Assembly: GCA_903813345.2 (NCBI GenBank)
Contig: CAIIXF020000006.1
Span: forward strand, 122,001 to 186,000
Length of the DNA stretch: 64,000 nucleotides
Reading direction: 5' to 3'
From: Owenia fusiformis
Taxonomy: Eukaryota; Annelida; Polychaeta; Sabellida; Oweniidae
Both the position numbers and the translations under genes were made by a program. Position 1 is the first letter of the stretch, and every line of letters begins with the position of its first letter. The notes beneath the pieces were generated by a model. That model was not told the origin of the DNA, did no database searches, and was given only the letters and a program-made list of their open reading frames with translations. Positions 36,179 to 45,430 of this stretch are shown in pieces.

Positions 36179-38230
36179 ATGGAACAACATCTTGAGGATA
36201 GCTCTCCGTCAGCTGTGGCGGATGGAATTGTTACCCAGCCTTCTCGACAGGATGTCGAGGAGTCTGTAACCATTTTGAATTACCGGGACGGGGAGGTGGA
36301 ATTTGGCGGGCCGCAGCCATTAAAAGAAACAGGCCCCCCAGACGATACCACTCTGTCCTGGGACAACAAGGTCATGACAACCACCAGTGAGGGGGATACG
36401 GGGGAACGCATTAACCCTAGGCCCACTATTGTGAAAACGGAATTGAATGTTGATGATAAATCTTATTTGTTCGATAAGGAAAATATAATGCCAGACGTTA
36501 AAACTGATCCGGATGACGCGGAAGAAACTCGAAAGGATAGCGGTAGCGATAACGGTGCTCATGCGCAGGGTAACCGTTCCCGTTCTGCTCCCATTGAAAG
36601 ATGGCATCTTCCTCCTCCCTTGCAAAGGCAGGAAGAATTTACCATCTTCTCTGATAATGATCAGGCAGCAAAATTATTTAATGATGACCTGAATAAGCGT
36701 ACATTAGCGCCTGCTCGGACATCCATGACAACGCCTGTAAAAAATCAGTTAAACCGGGTATCTACGCCTATGCCATCGCGCACGGAGAACCATCATGTCG
36801 GAATTGGGGCGATTAATAAAAGGCCTTTGTTATCGTCTCAAATTAGTATTCCCATGTCTGGTGGACATATTGCCGAGCCAAAATTATCATCTAACGTTAC
36901 ACGGAAGCCCATCTTTAATCAGGGGGATGGGTTATCTAAAAATCATGTACAATTTTCAGATTCCGTATTTCACCGGAGTAGTATAGCAAGGGCAAATGGG
37001 TCCAACTCCACCGGAAGTGGAATGGGTGGACCTGGGTTGAGGGTGCCCCCTAACACCCCTTGCAGTGGTAATTATGGAAAGGACCTTGAGGATAGCAACT
37101 ATGTTGACCCATCAATTAATGATTCTAACTGCGATGTATCAGGTTACCAGGGGAAAAGCGGGGGTGTTTTTGAGTCCGGTTCTAATAGATATACTGATTC
37201 AGGCTATTCCGATGGAATTGATAGCTCGGGTAGCAATAATTTTTCGCGAGGACGGACTAACGATCATACTTTTAGTGCCCACCGTTCGGGGCGTGATCGC
37301 TATGACGACAATGATCGTCGTAGGGCACCCAACCCCATTAGTAATGTCACTGGAGTGGGACAGAATATATCTCTCCCAGCCAGTGTGTTTGGTAACAAAC
37401 TTCCAAAATGTGGTAAGTATGATGGGAAGACTAGCCTAACTAATTACTTGGCTCAGTTTGAAACCATTGCGTATGAGAATGGATGGGATAACCGGGCAAA
37501 AGCTTTACAACTTGTGGGTCATTTAGAGGGCACTGCTTTGGCCATTTTAGCCGACTTAAGTTTAGAAGACCGTTTTGATTATCAATTGCTTGTGGACGCC
37601 CTGAAGTACCGTTTTGAGCCGCCGGAGCAAAATGAAACTTCTAGGGCAAAGTTGAAAAATAAGTTACGCGGATCCAAAGAATCGCTGGAGGAATTGGCGC
37701 AAGATGTTAGGCGCTTATCGAGGGAAGCTTTCAAAAATATCCCTCGCGAAACCATTGAATATTTTGCGATGACCTCGTTTATTGACGCATTAAATGATAG
37801 TGCAATGGAATGGCATGTCCAATCCACAAGTCCGAAAACTCTTAACGAAGCGTTGACAAGTGCTTTAAAATATGAATCTTTCAAAAGAGGGCGAGCGAAG
37901 CGATTGACTCCAAATATTGGGCGTGATGATAATTCCACTTTATTGGTCGAAACTAACCCTGCTGTTAACAAGATGACATTCTCCGAAATGGAATCTAGAA
38001 TCCAAACCTTGGAAAAATCCTTATCTGAACGGGATCAGAATGGCAATGATCGGCGTCCATCAAGACCTTGCGGAATTTGTAGATCGAAAGAACACTTTTC
38101 CACATATTGTCCAAATAAGCATCCCAAAGCGAGAAATGGCAACCGGTGTTGTTGGATTTGTGGATCTGCAGATCATTACATGCGTGAATGCCGGAAGCAG
38201 ATTCAAAATAGTTCGGGAAACGATCAATAG
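36179..38230 (+). CDS. gag: Gag polyprotein of the Ty3/Gypsy element
   Basis: 683 aa. The long N-terminal third is Ser/Asn/Asp-rich low complexity. Residues about 400-570 look like a retrotransposon capsid region (LPKCGKYDGKTSLTNYLAQF start, then a helical ALKYRF and ELAQDVRRL block). Two CCHC zinc knuckles follow, C631-x2-C-x4-H-x4-C and C658-x2-C-x4-H-x4-C, which bind RNA. It would form the cytoplasmic particle. The stop codon is directly followed by pol in the -1 frame. Capsid assignment rests on position and helical pattern; the knuckles are clear. Confidence 0.92.
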   Translation: MEQHLEDSSPSAVADGIVTQPSRQDVEESVTILNYRDGEVEFGGPQPLKETGPPDDTTLSWDNKVMTTTSEGDTGERINPRPTIVKTELNVDDKSYLFDKENIMPDVKTDPDDAEETRKDSGSDNGAHAQGNRSRSAPIERWHLPPPLQRQEEFTIFSDNDQAAKLFNDDLNKRTLAPARTSMTTPVKNQLNRVSTPMPSRTENHHVGIGAINKRPLLSSQISIPMSGGHIAEPKLSSNVTRKPIFNQGDGLSKNHVQFSDSVFHRSSIARANGSNSTGSGMGGPGLRVPPNTPCSGNYGKDLEDSNYVDPSINDSNCDVSGYQGKSGGVFESGSNRYTDSGYSDGIDSSGSNNFSRGRTNDHTFSAHRSGRDRYDDNDRRRAPNPISNVTGVGQNISLPASVFGNKLPKCGKYDGKTSLTNYLAQFETIAYENGWDNRAKALQLVGHLEGTALAILADLSLEDRFDYQLLVDALKYRFEPPEQNETSRAKLKNKLRGSKESLEELAQDVRRLSREAFKNIPRETIEYFAMTSFIDALNDSAMEWHVQSTSPKTLNEALTSALKYESFKRGRAKRLTPNIGRDDNSTLLVETNPAVNKMTFSEMESRIQTLEKSLSERDQNGNDRRPSRPCGICRSKEHFSTYCPNKHPKARNGNRCCWICGSADHYMRECRKQIQNSSGNDQ

Positions 38231-41200
38231 TCGAGTCACAGGGTCAGACTTCGACTGATGATTCCAAAAGACCCTATATATTTAATCATTTGACCGATAG
38301 TCGTTACAATGGCTTATATTTGCAATTGAACTTTGGGGAAATTACTGTTCCTGCATTAATCGATACTGGTGCAAATGTGAGCATATTGTCGACTGAAACT
38401 AGCAAATTATTAGGAGTGTTCGAACAATGTAAAACAAGCAATTTGAATATATCCGTGGCAAATGGTAACAAAGTAAAGTGTCATGGTAGAATTGAATGTG
38501 GATTTTATTTAGGTCAGGGTATACGGGTGGTTCAAACATTATTAGTGGCCGACATAACCACTCCGGCTGTGTTAGGCTACGATTTTTTAAAGAATCAAAA
38601 GGCAATCCTTAATGTCGGGGATGCACTGTTGACTATGCATGGCAAAGATTTTGATTGTATATTAGAGACTGATTTGTCTACCAAGTGCCGAATTTTAATG
38701 CAAGATACTGTCAGAGTGCCTCCCATGACAGAAATGATTGTTCCCGGAAAAGTACAATGTCAACACTTGGGTGATACACCTCTGTTAATTGAAATGAATG
38801 GGAATTTGGCAGATAGAGAAAAATTTCCTCCCCTGATTATTGCCAAATCCCTTGTTGACCCTAGTCAACCTTTTATTCCAATTAGATTGGCTAACCTTAG
38901 TTTAAAACCCTTGTTCCTTTACAAGAATACTGCAGTAGCAACTGGGGAACCAATGTTTAACATAGGGGATCCTGTTGTTTCTTGTGGGGAAAAACTTGAC
39001 ATCGAGGGTGGTACTTATCCGGAAATTGGTAATTCAATGAGAGATGGTCCACAGGGGGTGAAGGGCAAACGTGCCAGACTACGACCTGACATTTTACCTC
39101 GTGACGTAATTGGGGAGTCTCGATGCGATGATGACGATCATTCAGAGACTGACGATCCCTTATGCGCTGGAAACGTCCTAACTAGGGATCTGAGATTATG
39201 TTCAGGTCTGACCCCTTGCACTGCTGTAGCTGACGAGGCGCTGGAAAGTGAGGCTGGAAAGTCCTTAGATGACGTGCCGAACGCGCACCTCGGGCAGCCC
39301 TATACCGCTAGGATGATTGATTGTCCAGGTCACGCCCTCTGTTCTCATGACGATGGTGTAGCAAGGTATGAACGAGTGACTGGAAATAACATTGCAGCTG
39401 GTGGCATTGAATACCAATCTCTGGAAAAGACGTATGAAGATATACCGGACCATTTAAGACATCTGATTGACGATTCAACGGAAAACTTGTCAGATCGCGA
39501 CCGTTCCAAAGTTAAGAATTTTCTGTTACAAAATCAAGATGTTTTTGCGAAATCTAAATTTGATTTAGGAAAGACAGAAGTTATAAAGCATAAAATTGAC
39601 ACCGGGAATGCCCGACCCATCAAACAACCTGTTAGACGTGTGCCTTTGTCTAAACAGACTGATTATGACAAGGCCTTGGACGAGATGATTGAACATGACA
39701 TAGTTAAGCCATCCAAAAGTCCTTGGGCCTCACCTGTTGTGATGGTGCCAAAGAAGGATGGTAGCTATAGGTACTGTATAGATTTCAGACAACTTAATGA
39801 CGTCACCATCAAAGACGCATATCCGTTGCCCAGAATTGACGATACTTTGGACTCTTTGTGCGGTTCTAAATACTTCACTGTACTTGACTTGGCTAGTGGG
39901 TTTTGGCAGATAGCTATGGACGATGCTGACGCTGAAAAGACCGCTTTCTGCACCAAACGTGGTTTGTATGAATTTAATGTAATGGCGTTCGGTCTGGCTA
40001 ATGCCCCAGCCACTTTTCAGAGGCTTATGGAATGCGTGTTTGCTGGTTTGTCTCCGGAGATGTGTTTAGTCTATCTCGATGATATAATTGTATTCAGCAA
40101 GGACGTTGAAAGTCATTTGGAAAAATTAGGTCAAGTCTTTGAAAAATTGAGAAGTTCTGGGTTGAAATTGTCCCCGAAAAAATGTAAGTTGTTTCAAAAA
40201 GAAGTATCCTATTTGGGTCATGTTGTGTCTGAAGATGGAGTAAAAATTGATCCAAAGAAAACTGAGGCAATTGTGAAATGGCCTGTTCCTCGTACTGTGA
40301 AACAAATCCAGTCCTTTGTAGGCTACTGTTCTTATTATAGGAAGTTCATTCCGGGTTTTTCAGGACTGGCTAGACCCTTGTTCAAACTTACTGAGAAAGG
40401 TGTTCCATTTGTCTGGTCAGGGGATTGTCAATTTGCCTTTGAGGAATTGAAGAGACTTTATTTGAGTTCTGCATTGTTGGCTTACCCAGATAAGTCCAAA
40501 GAGTTTATCTTGGATACTGATGCTTCTGCTTGTCAGGTTGGTGCTGTGTTACAACAGGAAGTTGATGGGGAAATGAAAGTTGTCAGTCATTATAGCAAAT
40601 CATTGTCCAAACCTGAGCGTAACTATTGTGTCACTAGATTGGAATTGTTGGCTATAGTGAGGGCTGTTAAAGTGTTTCACCATTACCTTTACGGCAGTCG
40701 TTTCAAAGTCAGAACGGATCATGGCTCTTTGGCTTGGTTGTTGAGGTTTAAACATCCTGAAGGACAGATTGCCCGGTGGTTAGAGTTATTGGGGCAATAT
40801 GACTTCAAAATTGAACATCGACCTGGTACAAAACATCTGAACGCCGACGGAATGTCTAGACGTCCCTGTACTGACTGTGCATATTGCGAAAGACAAGAGA
40901 AACTGGGTAGAGTTCCTGGGAAGGAGGAAGCCTTGATTGATCCTGAGGCTAACTTGCTTCTTAGAAGTTTTGACGTGATCTTTGACTCAAACTTAGAGCC
41001 AGAGCTTGTTCATACTCCCAAATTGAGGAATCTTCCTGTTTCAGGGAGCACTTGGGCACCGGGAATATCTCTCAAAGAGTATGAAGAGGCCTTGGCTCAG
41101 GATCCATGTCTTTTAACAATCAAAAATTGGCTTAAGGTGGGGAACCGACCTGACTGGGCAGACGTATCAGACAAATCACCTACCTTTAAACATTACTGGT

Positions 41201-42522
41201 CTCAGTGGGACAGGTTCAAATTGGAACAGGGAATTATTTATCGGAAATGGGTAGATACTGACACTGGGATCATTAGCTGGCAAATTGTGGTGCCTGAAGG
41301 CATGCACCAAACCATTTTAGAAATGACTCATGGGGCTCTTGACAGTGGGCATTTTGGGGTCAATAAATCTCTTGATCGTTTGAGGGCCAAATACTATTGG
41401 GTTGGTTTCAAGTCTGACCTTGCTAGATGGGTAGCGGGTTGCCTTTTGTGTCAGAGGAGAAATCCACCCAATAAGAAACATCGAACACCAATGAAACAAT
41501 ACAATGTGGGTGCCCCTCTTGAGAGAATAGCCATTGATATTTTGGGGGTTTTACCAGAAAGTCTGTTGGGGAACAAGTATGTGGTATCAATTGAAGATTA
41601 TTTCACAAAGGTTTTGGCATTGGTTCCTGTCCCTAATCAAGAAGCTGCCACCGTGGCAGAAGCTTTGCTACATCATTTCATTTGTATTTATGGGTCACCT
41701 CTTCAAATTCATTCCGATCAAGGTGCCCAGTTTGAATCAAAACTATTTAAAGAATTATGTGAAATGTTCCGCATGAGTAAGACAAGAACGACTCCATATC
41801 ATCCACAGTCTGATGGTATGGTAGAAAGATCAAACAGGACTGTGGAGGCTATGTTGTCTAAAATTGTTGCATCTGATCAGAGGGACTGGGACCGATGTCT
41901 CCCCTTTGTTGTTTCTGCTTACAACAGTGCTGTTCATGCTACTACTGGCTACAGCCCAAATTTTCTGATGTTCGGAAGGGAGGTTCGGACCTCCACCGAT
42001 CTGTTGCTCGGGCCTCCTCCTGAAATTGAGAGGGGAGAACTTGATAGCACATGTCATACAAAATACTGTGAGAAATTACAAGAAGTTCTACTCAATATTC
42101 ACGAGGCGGCTCGCGGCAATATCAAATTATCTAGTGACCGACAGAAGAGAGGGTATGATGTCAAAGCAAATTTAAAGTCATTCGAAAAGGGATCACAGGT
42201 TTGGGTCCATATTCCAGCTGTGAAGGTTGGCCAGACTCCTAAGTTTGCTCTAAAGTGGCATGGACCCTATGAGGTGGCGGAGAAAATAGATGATTTAAGG
42301 TATCTAATCAAAATTAACGAGAGAGATACAAGAGTCATTCACCACGATCGCCTCAAAACATTCATTCCACAAAATACTAATGAGAGTCTAGATCAAGAGA
42401 CTGAAACCCCTGTTGAGAATTCCCAACCCTCAGATTTTGAGAATGCTCCTGAAATTGAGAACTCTAGAAGGCAAAGGACCCGAAAGAAACCTGAGTGGCT
42501 GACTGATTATGTTATAGAGTAG
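38212..42522 (+). CDS. pol: Pol polyprotein: protease, reverse transcriptase, RNase H, integrase
   Basis: The pol frame opens at 38212, overlaps the gag end by 19 nt and lies in -1, so it is probably made as Gag-Pol by frameshifting. Numbering from codon 38290: aspartic protease LIDTGA (D25); RT with FRQLND, AFGLANAPATFQ and YLDD 595-598; RNase H D742, E785, D810; integrase zinc-binding H1014, H1021, C1051, C1054; integrase catalytic D1083, D1143, E1179 (DD35E); then a GPY/F-like module (HGPYEV). No chromodomain follows. The C-terminus is charged and ends RKKPEWLTDYVIE. Every catalytic residue is present. The order protease-RT-RNase H-integrase defines Ty3/Gypsy. Confidence 0.95.
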   Translation, partial: FGKRSIVESQGQTSTDDSKRPYIFNHLTDSRYNGLYLQLNFGEITVPALIDTGANVSILSTETSKLLGVFEQCKTSNLNISVANGNKVKCHGRIECGFYLGQGIRVVQTLLVADITTPAVLGYDFLKNQKAILNVGDALLTMHGKDFDCILETDLSTKCRILMQDTVRVPPMTEMIVPGKVQCQHLGDTPLLIEMNGNLADREKFPPLIIAKSLVDPSQPFIPIRLANLSLKPLFLYKNTAVATGEPMFNIGDPVVSCGEKLDIEGGTYPEIGNSMRDGPQGVKGKRARLRPDILPRDVIGESRCDDDDHSETDDPLCAGNVLTRDLRLCSGLTPCTAVADEALESEAGKSLDDVPNAHLGQPYTARMIDCPGHALCSHDDGVARYERVTGNNIAAGGIEYQSLEKTYEDIPDHLRHLIDDSTENLSDRDRSKVKNFLLQNQDVFAKSKFDLGKTEVIKHKIDTGNARPIKQPVRRVPLSKQTDYDKALDEMIEHDIVKPSKSPWASPVVMVPKKDGSYRYCIDFRQLNDVTIKDAYPLPRIDDTLDSLCGSKYFTVLDLASGFWQIAMDDADAEKTAFCTKRGLYEFNVMAFGLANAPATFQRLMECVFAGLSPEMCLVYLDDIIVFSKDVESHLEKLGQVFEKLRSSGLKLSPKKCKLFQKEVSYLGHVVSEDGVKIDPKKTEAIVKWPVPRTVKQIQSFVGYCSYYRKFIPGFSGLARPLFKLTEKGVPFVWSGDCQFAFEELKRLYLSSALLAYPDKSKEFILDTDASACQVGAVLQQEVDGEMKVVSHYSKSLSKPERNYCVTRLELLAIVRAVKVFHHYLYGSRFKVRTDHGSLAWLLRFKHPEGQIARWLELLGQYDFKIEHRPGTKHLNADGMSRRPCTDCAYCERQEKLGRVPGKEEALIDPEANLLLRSFDVIFDSNLEPELVHTPKLRNLPVSGSTWAPGISLKEYEEALAQDPCLLTIKNWLKVGNRPDWADVSDKSPTFKHYWSQWDRFKLEQGIIYRKWVDTDTGIISWQIVVPEGMHQTILEMTHGALDSGHFGVNKSLDRLRAKYYWVGFKSDLARWVAGCLLCQRRNPPNKKHRTPMKQYNVGAPLERIAIDILGVLPESLLGNKYVVSIEDYFTKVLALVPVPNQEAATVAEALLHHFICIYGSPLQIHSDQGAQFESKLFKELCEMFRMSKTRTTPYHPQSDGMVERSNRTVEAMLSKIVASDQRDWDRCLPFVVSAYNSAVHATTGYSPNFLMFGREVRTSTDLLLGPPPEIERGELDSTCHTKYCEKLQEVLLNIHEAARGNIKLSSDRQKRGYDVKANLKSFEKGSQVWVHIPAVKVGQTPKFALKWHGPYEVAEKIDDLRYLIKINERDTRVIHHDRLKTFIPQNTNESLDQETETPVENSQPSDFENAPEIENSRRQRTRKKPEWLTDYVIE
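38215..38256 (+). promoter_or_regulatory. Gag-Pol -1 ribosomal frameshift signal
   Basis: Slippery heptamer GGGAAAC at 38215-38221 is in the correct phase (G-GGA-AAC in the gag frame). Shifting back one base enters the pol frame at 38221. After a 7-nt spacer, a stem-loop forms: 38229-38237 pairs with 38247-38256 (9 bp, one bulged T at 38250, 9-nt loop). This is the standard layout of retroviral-type -1 signals. Confidence 0.88.
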
Positions 42523-42888
42523 CTCCATGTCAGATTTCACGAGTCGAGTCAAGTGCCTTAATATTCTTATCATGTACATTTAATCTATATTACTTTCACG
42601 ATTATCTTTAATGTGATTTAACTTGTGCTTATGGCTTGTACCCGTTCTTATAAACTTTCTTTTAGCCCTTTTTGATCGTAGAGGATTAACTTTTAAAGAC
42701 TTGAATAGATTGAAAAAGGGATGAAAAGATGTTCATTCTAAATTCAATATGGTCAAGTATATATGTATTAATTAAATATCAAGAAAACTAGTACCTTAAG
42801 ACCCTAGGGGAGGTTCGTATAAAAATACTTAAAACCTTCCTAGTAGGGTAAAGAGGGTAAGAGTTTTATTTTGTTGTAGGTGTGCCAG
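42523..42888 (+). other. Region between pol and ORF3, with a splice acceptor
   Basis: Non-coding AT-rich sequence ending in a pyrimidine-rich acceptor, TTTTATTTTGTTGTAG (AG at 42878-42879), 9 nt before the ORF3 ATG. Together with the LTR donor this would let ORF3 be the first ORF of a spliced RNA. Confidence 0.55.
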
Positions 42889-43389
42889 ATGGCTGGTAAA
42901 CCACCCCAGGGATGGCCCGTTGGGCGCCACTATAAGTGCCTCAAGCAATTTGTTTCTAGAGAGGACTGGGAATTACACCGATGTTTTTCCCACGATGCCT
43001 CCGTGGCCTGCGGAGTGGGAAGTTGTACGGCTGCCTTTACTCCATCAGATGCAGAGGCTCTGGCCTTCCATAGGCGCAGACACCCTACCGTCGAGGAGCC
43101 GCCCCGAAAGAAATCCAAAGGATCTCAACCCAAGGAGGGGGATGGCACGGGGCAGGAGCTGGGGGTCGATCCCGCATCGATCTCGATGCCCCAGCTCACA
43201 GCCGCTGTGCATCCCCTGCGGGATTTAGAGGACGGGCCGGAACTAGCAGATTCCCCTCTGGTCCGAGGATTGCTGGCGGAGAGCGGGGATCCTCTGCTGG
43301 GGATGAACAGCAGAGCGGTTGGAGAATACCTGGAAGGGCCGGATGTAGACTTGGAGGGGCTGGACTTAGACTTTTTGAACAGTGCATAG
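42889..43389 (+). CDS. Third ORF of the retrotransposon: putative zinc-finger acidic transactivator
   Basis: 166 aa from the first ATG after a good splice acceptor (an upstream in-frame GTG at 42880 is not a likely start). A C2H2 zinc finger, C41-x4-C46-x14-H61-x3-H65, follows a partial one that lacks a Cys (C17, H30, H35). RKKSK at about 73-77 is a nuclear-localisation candidate. The C-terminal 55 residues are acidic and Leu-rich, ending in DVDLEGLDLDFL, the pattern of acidic activation domains. No signal peptide or membrane segment, so it is not an envelope. It is clearly more GC-rich than gag, pol and the flanking DNA, suggesting a separate origin. Proposed role: nuclear activator of the LTR. 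An alternative is a nucleic-acid-binding accessory protein. I know no named homologue. Confidence 0.75.
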   Translation: MAGKPPQGWPVGRHYKCLKQFVSREDWELHRCFSHDASVACGVGSCTAAFTPSDAEALAFHRRRHPTVEEPPRKKSKGSQPKEGDGTGQELGVDPASISMPQLTAAVHPLRDLEDGPELADSPLVRGLLAESGDPLLGMNSRAVGEYLEGPDVDLEGLDLDFLNSA

Positions 43390-43499
43390 ACTTTTTGGGT
43401 GATTTGTTGTGACTTGTTAATGTAAATTCTCCTGAATACAGTGAGGCGGTTAGCTTAATTAGCTTGATTTTTATGTTTGAGGACAAAACTGAATTTTTT

Positions 43500-43513
43500 A
43501 AGAAGGGGGTAGT
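43500..43513 (+). other. Polypurine tract
   Basis: AAGAAGGGGGTAGT directly before the 3' LTR, the expected plus-strand primer site. Confidence 0.8.
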
Positions 43514-45264
43514 TGTAGAGACCCACCCTGTATATAGCTATTTATTATATCGTATTTATCCAGTGTGTGTCCCTTTAATATCTATAATCAGTATTTAACC
43601 ATATCCTGTCCCTTTAACATGATCACATTATTGCAATACGTATGCCAGAATCATCGTATCAGAGCTAGTATCTTTATAGAGAAAACCTATTTATCATTGT
43701 AAAGCGCTGAATTTGCAGTCTCAACTTTGCGTCACTTTTCAAAGTGACATCATTTTCTCAGTCCCTACCTCATAATTCCTGTCCAATAAGCTGCTCTTTC
43801 TGCCTTTTTTACTACCCTACGTAGCTCTAAAAACCTTGGTAATATCCCATTTTTAGTAACATTACATATATTTCTCCCTACGTCGTCCCCGAAATTGCGT
43901 ATGTCCATTTGTTGCTATATAAACAAGTGCATTTTGCGGATACAATGTAACAATTCTCGCACCGCTGAGCTAAGATTCGGAAAATACTCGCCACAGCACA
44001 GTACCCTTGGCTTTGAACACATCTCGAGAAGTTGGGCTACATTCACCACGGATTCATGAGCAACGTAATTTTTGACCAAAAGCGGGGTGTTGGCGTTTGG
44101 GTAAGTTAATTTTTAGTACTGTATAGAAATCCATAGCATTCCATAAGGGAGTGAAGGGATTTAAGACAGTAATATTGATCGATAATTGAACTTTGAAGAA
44201 ACATTTTGAAACTTTCATTTTTCCCGCACATATTTTCTAACGGTGTTAATCTGCAGTCTGTAACAGTTGAACAAGATTGGGAGTTTGTCCCGATAAGCCC
44301 ATATGCTGGGAAGGTTCAAGATAGTACAGAATAGAGATTCACGTTATCAATTAAGGGAATTATTGGTCAAATTAAATCATAACTTTGGGGAAAGCAGACG
44401 ACTTAGTCACGTGATCACATACGTCACTTTTGAAGTCTAGATTCATTCGTTAAAACTTGAGCATCTTTGTGGATTATTGTATCCTAGACAGCTTTTAACT
44501 TGAACTTGAATATTGATTGTAATTGAAAGAAGTCCTTACGGGCACATTCCATTGAGTTTGCACCTCTGGTGTTTAAAATAACATCCTTAGTCTTTGACGG
44601 TTGAAAGTTCACAGCTCTTTCCCATTTATCAAAATCTCGTTCGGGCTTTTAACGCATAGCTGACGTCACTTTTCATGCTATTAGTTCCCGACTGAATTTA
44701 TAGAGGGCATAAAATTCAACTTTATTACAAGATCGTTGTTGGCAATTCTGTTCTGGTTGGAAGTAGTATCCCGGTCATAATTTTGAAGACATTTTATCAG
44801 ACTGCAGATTTCAGCGTTATTGAGTTTAATTTCATTCTAATAGATTTAAAGACATTAAGCATTTATGTAAATTATAATCTATATAATTTAAATACTATTT
44901 ATTCGCATTGTACATATATATTTCAGTTGTGACATAAAACGCAAGTATAATAGAATAGACTTTATTGAATGAATATATTTCTTGTGTGATTTACTATTAG
45001 TTGGTAGTTGGTGTGGTGATATTTAAAGTACCTAATCCCTTATTCTTTTTAGCTTGCTGTGTTGTATTTGTGTAGGTTTATATTTCACCTTGTAACTTCA
45101 CCCTTTTTACACTAGACCTATCATTCTATCATATTCCCGACACCGATTCATCACTTACCTCATTAGTAATTTCTTATGAAGTACTAGTCCAATTTCCCTT
45201 TGTTCTGGCTCACGATACCTATATTTCTATAATTCACTTCCGGGTTATTGGACAGTATTTTATA
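43514..45264 (+). repeat. 3' LTR (1751 bp)
   Basis: Same length and, as far as can be compared by eye, same sequence as 33573-35323, including the TATA box (43916-43923) and splice donor (44100). Followed by target duplication CTAA. Its promoter faces MAN1B1. Confidence 0.95.
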
Positions 45265-45430
45265 CTAACAACATAAAAAGAATTTTAAAAAACTCTGGAA
45301 TGTATCGAGGTAGGTCATTTAATAGCGCAATGCGTAGTTCATTCTCCGACATTGTAGAAAGACAGGCTTACGAATGAAACGGGCCTACGACCACAATCTA
45401 AAGGGGTCGTAGGATGCGATAAGGTGTTCC

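Larger units (their letters stand above)
33573..45264 (+). mobile_element. Ty3/Gypsy LTR retrotransposon, 11.7 kb, intact
   Basis: Two LTRs of 1751 bp (33573-35323, 43514-45264) sit at a constant 9941-bp offset and read as identical wherever compared. There is a 4-bp target duplication CTAA (33569-33572, 45265-45268), a primer-binding site at 35325 and a polypurine tract at 43500-43513. The order is gag, pol (protease, RT, RNase H, integrase), then a third ORF. All ORFs are open and catalytic residues are present, so the copy is young and may be competent. LTR termini are TG...TA rather than the usual TG...CA. Confidence 0.95.
33173..45430. mobile_element. Palindromic DNA transposon (546 bp) split by the LTR retrotransposon
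   Basis: The ends TTATCGCATCCTACGACC (33181) and its inverse GGTCGTAGGATGCGATAA (ending 45422) are flanked by a perfect 8-bp duplication GGTGTTCC (33173-33180, 45423-45430). Arms are about 220 bp and roughly 85-90% alike by eye, running through the retrotransposon insertion point: 33181-33400 pairs with 33485-33572 joined to 45269-45422. Each end also has a local hairpin, CCTACGACC...GGTCGTAGG. Without the insertion the element would be about 546 bp, non-coding. 8-bp duplications are seen in hAT and P families; the family here is undetermined. Confidence 0.82.

Noticed and set aside
42880-42888. GTG start for ORF3 giving 169 aa
   Set aside because: Eukaryotic initiation favours the ATG at 42889; the GTG is next to the predicted splice acceptor.
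42889-43389. ORF3 as an envelope gene
   Set aside because: No signal peptide, membrane anchor or glycosylation pattern; it has zinc-finger and acidic features instead.
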